Below the pieces are notes generated by a model. The model was not told the origin of the DNA, did no database searches, and saw only the letters and a program-made list of their open reading frames with translations. Below are positions 55,184 through 64,000 of a stretch of DNA of 64,000 nt, piece after piece. How positions within the stretch are numbered: position 1 is the first letter of the stretch; the number at the start of each line of letters is the position of its first letter. The DNA comes from Adiantum capillus-veneris (taxonomy: Eukaryota; Streptophyta; Polypodiopsida; Polypodiales; Pteridaceae): the NCBI GenBank assembly GCA_014529385.2, contig CM043945.1:140782241-140846240 (forward strand). The letters run 5' to 3'. The position numbers were made by a program, and so were the translations under genes.

Positions 55184-56182
55184 GTGTGTGTGCCCACGCA
55201 CACACACACACGATGGGGTTGTTGGATCTCTCTCTCTATCACGCATGTACGCACGTGCATACACACACACACAAAGTGTGCAAATTTCTTGCATGAAGAG
55301 ATTCTGGACAGTTGTGATCCGAATGCTCATATGGGAGTAGCTATACAACCAAGGTGTAATTTGCTGGTTTACCTTTTGAACATATTACATGCATCAATTG
55401 TTATTAAGTACCCACAGAGCTACACTTGGAGAATGCGACCTTTGGATATACTTTCAATCAAACTAGAGAATACGACACACAGGTAGGTGCATCGGCACCT
55501 ACTCAGTAAATTATGGGTTTTTAAATAATTGTTTATTACTAATGTGTTATTTCCTTGAGCTGATCTCTTTACAATTGTATGCTGTAAAGTTTTGAGCATG
55601 ATATATTAATAATTAAATGTTATGAAAACATGGTATGTATATAGACATCATACCTCAAAGCCTTAGATAAGGGTATGTATGGAAATAACAGTAAATAGAT
55701 GTTCAGACTTTTTTACTTGCATATATATAAGAATTTTTTGGGGCCACGGCTCCTAATATGTATTGGTTCTGATATGTTTTTTGCATACTTATGGACATGA
55801 TAATTAACATGTTTCCATTCATAATACATACACCTTTTTAAGTAGTAAGGGGATGTATAGGTACGAACTCATCTTTACATATGCTGGGATATAAAATCCG
55901 GACACAGATATACATAGTCTTTATATATTGCGAGCAATAGCAATACATGTATTTTGGAAAATGGATGGAATGCTTAGCTTGAGAAGTGGTGGATGTACAC
56001 ACATAGGAAAAAGCACATAGGAAGATTCAATGTCTAATATAAGCTATAATTGAAGAATTCAATATAGTTAACTGCCTTACAGTGCATATTACTTCCAGAA
56101 AATAGTGTTTTCTCTCCAATGGGCGAGATGTTGATATGAATATTGGTTATTGTTGTGATTTGTGGTATCCTCGTATACATGA

Positions 56183-56296
56183 CCTAAGTACTTGGAAGAC
56201 ACCTCTCTCATCTCCTTACTCTCTGGCTTGATTGGGTCGCCTAAGTACTGGGAAGCCATCTCTCCCACCCCATTATTCTCTTTAGCTTGATTGTAT
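56183..56296 (+). repeat. Imperfect tandem duplication of 57 bp
   Basis: Two units start CCTAAGTACTTGGAAG and CCTAAGTACTGGGAAG and both run to a (C/A)TTGATTG end. An apparent minus-strand frame across them repeats (A/S)S(Q/K)YLG, but I see no evidence that it is coding. Confidence 0.75.
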
Positions 56297-57875
56297 ATGT
56301 GATCAACATACAGGTAGGTGTATGTCACTTGCTAAATACGTTGAGGTTTTCTACTTGAATACATATAAGATGTCTCTGGTCTGTATCACGTTTTCAGCTC
56401 TTATGAAGTTTGGTTGTGGCTTCATCCAATGCAATAATTCCAAAATACATCGATAGCTATACCTCAAGGGATTGGTATCAATTACTTGGAAATGAGTTTG
56501 CATGCTGCTTCAATTCATTGTTTTGAATGCTTCAAGGCAATCGTTTTACAACTGCATATTGTACTATCTTTTGGATATCTCAATATAGCTACATATAATA
56601 TGGCTTCCAAATACGGTTTTGGATTGTGTATTGAATTTTTGAGTGGAGAATGCATTTGTCAGAATTGAAATTCTAATGGTTGTCTAGCTAAACATACATC
56701 GTCTTATGTAACATTAACTTTTAGTGGAGGATAGGAAAACATGATCATGTGAATGTTATTTGTTGACAAAAACCCAGCTCTTAAAGCTTGGAATTTGGGT
56801 TTGATTCTCTACCATCCATAATATACTTTGACTTTTGCATATTGATGGGATTAGCGGATACTTTTCTTTGACTGCTGATGCGTATCCCTAATTTTGATGT
56901 TGTACTTTCTCTAAGTGGTACTCAGTTTAAATTGGTAAGCACCTGAAATTATAGCTGAAATTTATTAGTTTTTAAAGCTGAACACTCATGTCTTTCTTTG
57001 ACATAGAAGTTTACATTCTTTAGGATCAAGATTTTATGGGTTTTGAGCTACAAATAGCACTTTCTTTTGGGAATTGAAATTTAAAATCTTTTTGAGGAGG
57101 AAATTTCTTTATGGTGATATATCGTTATATGTAGGAACTCACTCTTGATGAAGGTAAGTATATAGTGGTGAATTCACAACTGTGAAGTACTTTTTGATGC
57201 TATCCTTTCTTGATGGACAAATGCATAATTTTTAAATAAAACAAATGTTTGTAAGTTATTTGAAATTTGTCCAATGATGGTAAAAAGAGCCTTAACCCTC
57301 AAGTGGGGGTCTTGATTGAGATGGAATTAGACTGGAATGTTTGAGAATTGATCCAATTTACAAAGGAGATGCTGTCTCACTTTTTTTGGAAATTAAGTGA
57401 TGTAAATAGTATCATAAATAAATGGCTCATTCTGTAAACATAATATTTGATCTATGTTACATTGTTAGTGTTTCTTGTAATTTTTGACACCAATAACAAT
57501 GGGAGGGATTTGTTGAAATCTGTGTTCCCAAGTAATGCCAGTTATGATAGGCTTGTGTTTCTTGGATGGTGATAGGTAAAAGAATCTTTCCTTGGGATTA
57601 CAATGACAATTGCAGCAATTACAGAATATCATCTAGTGTGTGGTTATCAATAACCTTTGTATATGATTCTTTGATAATGACATATAATACACGATACACC
57701 AATATCAATGTCAATTGTAATCTTAAATTTATCTACCTGTTATCTAATGTATACATAAGATTTGGTTATTTACACTTTGGCTGGTATGTAGTCCCATTGT
57801 ATGGTTCAATAGTTTGTGAAATCAAACTATTGTTAGATAAATCATTCTTAAACACACAAACACACACACACAAAT

Positions 57876-58972
57876 TGTAGAGTGCTTTTAGAACACACTT
57901 ACACATTGTTGATTATCAGTAAAAGAGAATACAATCTATGGCGATTGCTCATATTTCTTGACATAAATATACACCTCTTGACTCAGACAAAGCGATATAC
58001 AAAGTGGTTATGCTAGTAGAGAAGTCTTGTGTAGGGATGCGTTGTAGCACGAACTAATCGCAACCCACAAAATTATCAAATCCGTGGATCGAGCAACCCG
58101 GCTAGGGCATGGAAGCATGAGCCTAAGATGAATGCAAGAGAGGATTCCAGAGATCACCTCTCCATTGCAGGTAGAGATTAGCCATGGAAAGACTAACTTT
58201 AAACCTACTCTAATCACTAATCAATCAATCTCCGTGACACACATCAAGCCCACCGAAGTCTGACTTTCCATAGACTAGGAACTCCAAACACACTAGTGAT
58301 AACCACACACTAATTACCATACGTCAATTAAGGAACTTCATCAATAGCTTACACACACGAGGTGAATGGTGCTAGAGCTCCATAAAACCTATCTACACAC
58401 ACAAGCAAAGAATAGGGCACACACACAAATTAGAAGATTAAGACCCAAATTAATCACCCTCATTTATGATGCTAAATATCACAAATCAATTGCTCGTAGA
58501 GAGATAAGAGTGGTTACTAGCAAGAAGTACATACACCTCTCAAATCTAGAATAATGAAAGTGTAATACTACTTCATGACAAGATGAAATGTAGAGAAGAA
58601 GAGACTAATAAGAAAATAAGAATTAGATTAATCAAGAAGAGCTTACACTAATTACAATGGTTAGCACTAACCTCTGAAGCATAGACATTAAGCTCAAGGC
58701 TAGGCCAAAGAGTGAACACTCTAGAGAGAGGGAGCTCTCAAAAGTGGATCCTCAAGAATGAAGCCTCCTTACACAAAGGCTTCCTTTTAAGGGCTTTCAC
58801 CACTTTCCCTTATACTATGGGTTTAAGATTGAGCCCTCAAACTACCATATACAACTTTGGAACTCCAAGTGAGCCCAAGAATTATACAAAGTGAGTGGAA
58901 ATATTATGCACAACCATAGATATCTCCCGCTTGGTGCATATTCGATGTAGTCAGTGTTAGCCGCTGCTAACA
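57876..58972 (-). repeat. 3' LTR of a minus-strand LTR retrotransposon (left boundary tentative)
   Basis: On the minus strand it begins TGTTAGCAGCGGC directly after a polypurine tract. It would end TCTACA at 57876, next to a CA run. Length about 1.1 kb. There is no second LTR within the window, so the left boundary rests on the TG...CA rule only. No coding sequence is seen. Confidence 0.6.
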
Positions 58973-58985
58973 TTCCCCCCTTCCT
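58973..58985 (-). other. Polypurine tract of the minus-strand element
   Basis: The minus strand reads AGGAAGGGGGGAA next to the LTR start. It is strikingly like the tract of the composite element (AGGAAGGGGGGAG). Confidence 0.7.
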
Positions 58986-61900
58986 AATTTGGTGCACGTC
59001 CTTGTGTGCCAGTGAAGAAAGACACGGTGACATGGTAGAAAGAAAGTCCATGGAAGAAATGTTAAGCTGTAAACCATAAGAATAAGTAATGAGAACAAAG
59101 GCCAGAAAGGATACAAAACATGAAGTACAATGAGAAATCATGCAAAGTGAATTGTTACTTCTAAAAAATGGGTGAATCATGGTTAAAAACTAGACAACAT
59201 AAAGCAAGGGAAACACCTAAACTATTGTGAAGATTAAACCACTTGAAATTTTAGTTTTATGCATGAAACACAAGCAATCAATTATGACCCTAGGCTAATG
59301 CAAGATCATAAACTTACTAGCCTAAAAACTATGTGAAGAATATTAATAAATCATTAAAGTATATCATGTCTACTGGCTATAAAAAAGCTCCTAATCTATT
59401 AGTACATTGTCAAAGCTTTTTGAATCTCATGGAAGTTTTGTTTGTCATTCATTGAAAAAAGTAAAACACAATCACAAGGCTACCACCCCAAGGAAAGTCT
59501 AGGTGCGACTCTCAGCTCCTTGAACCCTCAAAAAGGTGTTCCAAATGCCTACTAGCTTACCAAGGCGAAGACTAACCCCTATCCAGCCAGGGCATCGGTT
59601 TAGGGCCTTGACCAAGCAAGTCAAGGTGATTCCCCTCGCCTGCCAAGTTCCAATAAGGCGCTAGGCCAAAATAACATAGAAATTTTCTTTTCATGTGTCT
59701 AGTAGCATTTTTGCTACTTTTTCTTAACACTTTTTTTCTTCATTGTTTCATTTTTTAGCACTTTTTTATTGCTTCCAACTTGAGATGCTAATGGCAATTG
59801 GACTAAAGAGACTAAAGCCTAATAATAGCCCTAGGTCATGTTAAAAAATGAATGGAGTATTAAGACTATCACTAAGAGTCTAGGACTAGTGAGAAATGAA
59901 CCTACATTACTCTAAGGTCAAGACCTATGAGTAGCACATATAAAACCTAATTTTTTGATGAGTTAATTTTCACAAAGCAAAGTGTTGAAACTTTGGGATG
60001 CCTAGCTTTTGAACATAAAAGAACCATAGCTTAGAAGCAAACTTTCACTTAAGCCAAGCAAGAGAATGAAGAGATAAAAAGAGCAAAATCATGGAAGAAT
60101 TACACCCATTCATGCTCTTTGTGCATCCTTGAGCAAGCATCCTTTGTGCAGAAGTCTCTTGATCTTTCATTACAATCCAAGGTTTTTGAAGCTAAGTGTA
60201 AACACAAGCTACAAAAGCCAATTATTGAAAGCCAAAAGCACACAAAAAACATTAATGAAAACCTAAAGCTAGGGTCTTGCATACCCGAATTTGCCAAAGG
60301 GAAAAAACCCAAGGGAAAAAATGCATTTCGTTATGCACATTTATGGTCTTTGATAGCAAATTTATGCATACATAACAACAATAAGAGAGAATGAGCTTCT
60401 TCATAAGCAAATTTTGCAATTTAAAGTCTCTCGTGCATGATTCAAAAGTTGGCTAAGTGTTAGGTCACTTGAAATATGGAATTTAAAACAAGTCAAGAGC
60501 TAAAGAATAATGCAACTTTGATGAAATGAAGTGGCTCTCGATAGCCAAATTTTACAATTTAAAGCTTTTCAAAAAGTTGGCTAACAAGTAGCTCACATTA
60601 AGTTTTACATTTTAGTGCAATCTATGAGCTAGAGATGACTTCAACTTAGTAAAATTGAAATGAATGGCTCTTAATAGCCAAATTTGTACTTTAAAAGCTC
60701 AAAAAGTTGGGTAAACACTAGCTCAAATGAAAAAAATTGCATTTTTAGACCAAGCTATGAGCTAGCATATACACAACTTTTCATCCAAACAATTGGAATG
60801 GCTCTAAGTAGCCAAATTTTGCAATATTTTGCAATGATGACCCCCCCTTGGATCATTTGAAATCATACTCTGCCACATCCCTTCAAAATGAAGCTCAATT
60901 GTTAGTGCTCTTAAGCATTTGAAAATTCAACGCAAGCAAAAATGATCAACCATAACCTCCAAAAGTTTAATGCTCTCTTTTGGCCATCAAACAAACTTAA
61001 ATTTAGTGCTTTGCAATGATTTTTCATTCAAACCAAGAACTAAAATGTACAAGCAATGTTAAGTGTAAGCACAAAGTCCCGACCGAGCATCAACTTTATC
61101 ATCCAATGTAGCTCTCAATCCCCGTGCATGACATACATAATGTTTTTATTTTTTTCATTTAGTGCAATGATAATGCAATCGAGCCAAGCACTAAACCATG
61201 TTCTACAACAAGCCAACCATGAGTGCAAAATACGACAATTTGTGCATAGAAATTATCACACAATCAAAGCACACAACCGATGCTCACATCATATACACAT
61301 ATGAAATCTATGGAAAACTAGAGCAATAACGCATTTGAGATGTTTGCAAATCATGATGTATCGCTTTTGATATCCGAATTTGGAAATGCATTATCACTTA
61401 ACCTTCAAAATCATGCTCGAGTTTCAATGCTAAAGAAAAAATCCAAACATGTTAATGATTATCACATTTCTTGCATTCCAAGAGAAAATATTACAATGAA
61501 AATGCACAAATTTGATTTGCAATGCTCTCATTATCCAAATTTATCATACAAAGCAAATCGGAGGAAGAGAATACCCACTCTAAAGAAAATTGTCATTTTT
61601 AGCTCGCTTTCGGCGATTCATCAAGCACATAATGAGCATTTTCTAATGGCTTTCAAAATAACCAAAACTTTACATGAAGCACAACTCTTAGGGTTGGTCC
61701 TCCACTTCAATACAAAATTTTGCAAACTCTTTGGACCATGTTGAATGTTATGAGCCCCGCAAGACTCACATGAGGAACCTTTTCGATGGTATCCTCGGCA
61801 TTTTTTTTAATGGTAAGAGGTGGGAATCCCTTGCTATATGGTATTTTATTTTCTAAAGGGGATTAAATTTTTCAGTTTTATTTTCCTTCTCGATAGCATG

Positions 61901-64000
61901 CACTATTCTCTTGAAGTCGGTGGAGATGACAGCAGAGATTGGGCCCAAGGGAGAATGAGGAGGAGCCCCGGAGAGGTGTGGACAGTTGGTGAGCATTCGG
62001 TTTGACAAAGCTGCAATGCAAACGATGGGTGTATGTGTGTGTATGAGCGTGAGCCAGCGCGAATAGAGCTAGTAGAGAATCGGTAGCGATGAGTAGGTTG
62101 TGTGTTGTGTGTGTCTCAAGTCAAAGCGGAGCCTGAGTCGGAGTTGATGGCGGGACTTGGACTGACGAAAGAAGCCTGATTTAGTGGCACAGTGAGTGTG
62201 TGTGACGGGTCAGTTGACATGAGAGTCGATGTGTGTGTGTGTGTGTGTGTTCTTTTGACAGTGCCAAGTGAGATACAGGGAAGCGCTCACGTGTGAGAGA
62301 AACATCGCAAGCATGGCGACAGAAAGTGGGCCAAGATCCATGAGTGAGAGAGTGTCTTGCAGTTGCACCAAAAATGGTACTCAGCAACGTGTGTTCTCCT
62401 GTGCCGGTGTGCTGAGGCAGCAAACTGTCATTTTGGCATTATGCGCCCACCGAATCGGCACTGTGTGACAGAGAGAAAGTTGCGAGCCTGGCGCCTTGAA
62501 GCATGCAAGGATTTGTGTGTGTTATTATGAGTGTCTAGCCAAGCAGAAGTCAAAGTTGCAGGAGCTGCGGGTTTACAAGACAAAACGGGTGTGTGTGTGT
62601 GGTTTTGTTTGAAAACGCCAAGCCAGGCTCCGAGAGGAAGTGTGGGAGTATGGAGAGCCCTTTTTATTTTTATTTTTTATTTTTTAAAAAAATTTCCACT
62701 TAGAGGGCTTGTTCCCATAGGTATTGATGAGTCTTTCAATTATAATATGGTTGCTTCTTCTCACACACATAACTCTTGATTTTCATAATACTTTGACCTC
62801 GTTTGAGCATGCGAATAATGCTCATTCCGTCTAGGAATTTTTGTGGGTGCAACACTCAATTGATTACTCCTTTAACGCCAAAAGTGTTTCAATATTATGA
62901 GCCAACTATGAAATATTTACCCATTGCACACATTTCTTATTTAGGGGACATATTCCAAGGGTTTTGGTTCAAAAAGGGGAAAAACATTGAATGATTCAAT
63001 AGATGGTACTTGAGAAGAGCAAATTTAATTGGAATGGTCATGCCTTGTGTGCACACAACTTTATTTACACATCATTGAAAAGCTCACCATGCACTTTAAT
63101 TTCTTCACTTTAATGCTAGGCTTGATCACTCATATGAAATTGAATGTACAGTTACCCAATTTCCCATTTGAAACTAATGCAATGTACACACACAAATTAA
63201 GTGTACAAGTCCACACATTCTCTCATTTGCCATCCCAAAACATTCGAAGTTAAGCTCAATCATTATTCTCCCAGTCCCAATTATCATCATTGCAATCTTA
63301 AATTGCTTGATTAATAGCCCTCATCATCAAAATCCAATTGGATTGTCATTTGGTTTGTACGGCTACACACTTTTAATTCATATGGCATTCAACAATTACC
63401 ATACCCCATGCATTGGGATACATAGCAATAGTAATTCATAAAATCATTTTCAATTGCATCAATTGAATCATTTAAATCAATCAATAGAATACACACCAAC
63501 TTTTTAGGTCTTCTAATCATCACAATTGGCAACCAAGACCAATTATTCATCTTCAATTTGGACTTTGAATGCCATTGAGTAGGCACACACACCCAAATTT
63601 AGACCGAAATTGTATGAAAACATTCCATCAATTCCTCATTGCAATACTCAAATTCTACACTTGACCAAGCATAAATGAATGAATGCTTGCTCAATTTCTT
63701 AAAAATTACACTATTTTTACCCAATCAAGCATGCACACACTCAAAAATTAATAAGCACAAAAATTCAAATTTGGCTCGATTGGCAATACATTTAGGCTTA
63801 CACCTAATGATTGCACACACTTTCTATGATCATTTCACAATCAAAAACCATTTAGGTGTCCCAATTGACCATCAATCATTAAAAATCAAGTGGTCATGGA
63901 TGGGCACACACTGAATTTTTGCCCAATCTTTTTGGCAATTAGGCTTATCCAATGATTGAATTAGCTTAACATACACATCATTTACATGATTGCATACTCA
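58986..64000 (-). mobile_element. Internal region of a minus-strand LTR element, apparently non-coding (LARD-like)
   Basis: More than 5 kb beyond the polypurine tract without a recognisable gag or pol block on either strand. It contains a tandem repeat (60397-60830), AT-rich sequence, short TG runs around 62030-62600 and a CA-rich tail. Large retrotransposon derivatives have long non-coding interiors like this, but the region could also be the long 3' untranslated part of an autonomous element whose pol lies to the right. The extent is unknown. Confidence 0.45.
60397..60830 (-). repeat. About four degenerate tandem units, period about 133 bp
   Basis: Units begin near 60397, 60530, 60663 and 60797. 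Recurrent blocks are TAGCCAAATTTT, AAAAAGTTGG(C/G)TAA, TAGCTCA and CTATGAGCTAG. The first and last units are partial. Confidence 0.7.

Noticed and set aside
63389-63592. Minus-strand frame with a WSWLPIVMIRRPKKL segment as a reverse-transcriptase remnant
   Set aside because: A faint resemblance to the RT block WVSP...VPKK only; no neighbouring RT motifs could be found in any frame.

Overview
This window is plant nuclear DNA, most likely from a flowering plant, and it consists almost entirely of transposable elements. The evidence is plant-type Ty3/gypsy and Ty1/copia elements, a CACTA (En/Spm) transposon with TNP2 and TNPA-like genes, Helitron coding debris, plant-type tRNA primer-binding sites (including initiator-Met TGGTATCAGAGC) and very many (CT/GA)n and (CA/TG)n tracts. 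I see no ordinary host gene, rRNA or tRNA.

From about 15.3 to 46.6 kb the sequence reads best as one old, dead Helitron on the minus strand that later elements broke up. Its coding pieces lie at 45336-46554, 42777-43104 and 15345-16240, and they read in order across the insertions. Three things sit in or against it. (a) A 2.2 kb element with about 770 bp inverted arms occupies 43105-45335. (b) A large LTR retrotransposon occupies 16241-42776, flanked by AAAAC on both sides. It is about 18.9 kb once the CACTA element inside it is removed, and a 7,661 bp CACTA transposon (34495-42155, TTC duplication) is inserted in its 3' LTR. (c) A minus-strand Ty3/gypsy element occupies 1 to about 15336 and runs off the left edge. 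It is itself split inside its reverse-transcriptase catalytic motif by a plus-strand, Tat-type Ty3/gypsy element (1563-10705, ATGAT duplication) that carries two RNase H domains.

The 16-43 kb retrotransposon is the oddest object. It has three LTR-like segments with two different U3 types. A short repeat with a CGATCGCGATCG core recurs in both of its non-coding regions and in its LTRs. It also has an unknown ORF ahead of the middle LTR, a degraded gag-pol with two successive HHCC modules, a second retropepsin-like ORF downstream of integrase, an internal duplicate of its polypurine tract, and a third, coiled-coil-rich ORF in the env position. It looks like a recombinant of related elements.

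The CACTA element is by contrast well preserved. TNP2 (six exons) and the TNPA-like gene (three exons) both splice in phase with no internal stop, so it may be recent or still competent.

To the right lies a 5.5 kb Ty1/copia element (47553-53056) with 191 bp LTRs and a CACAC duplication, carrying a few nonsense and frameshift mutations. From 53.1 to 57.9 kb is non-coding, microsatellite-rich sequence. From 57.9 kb to the end is the 3' part of a minus-strand LTR element whose visible interior has no recognisable coding sequence.
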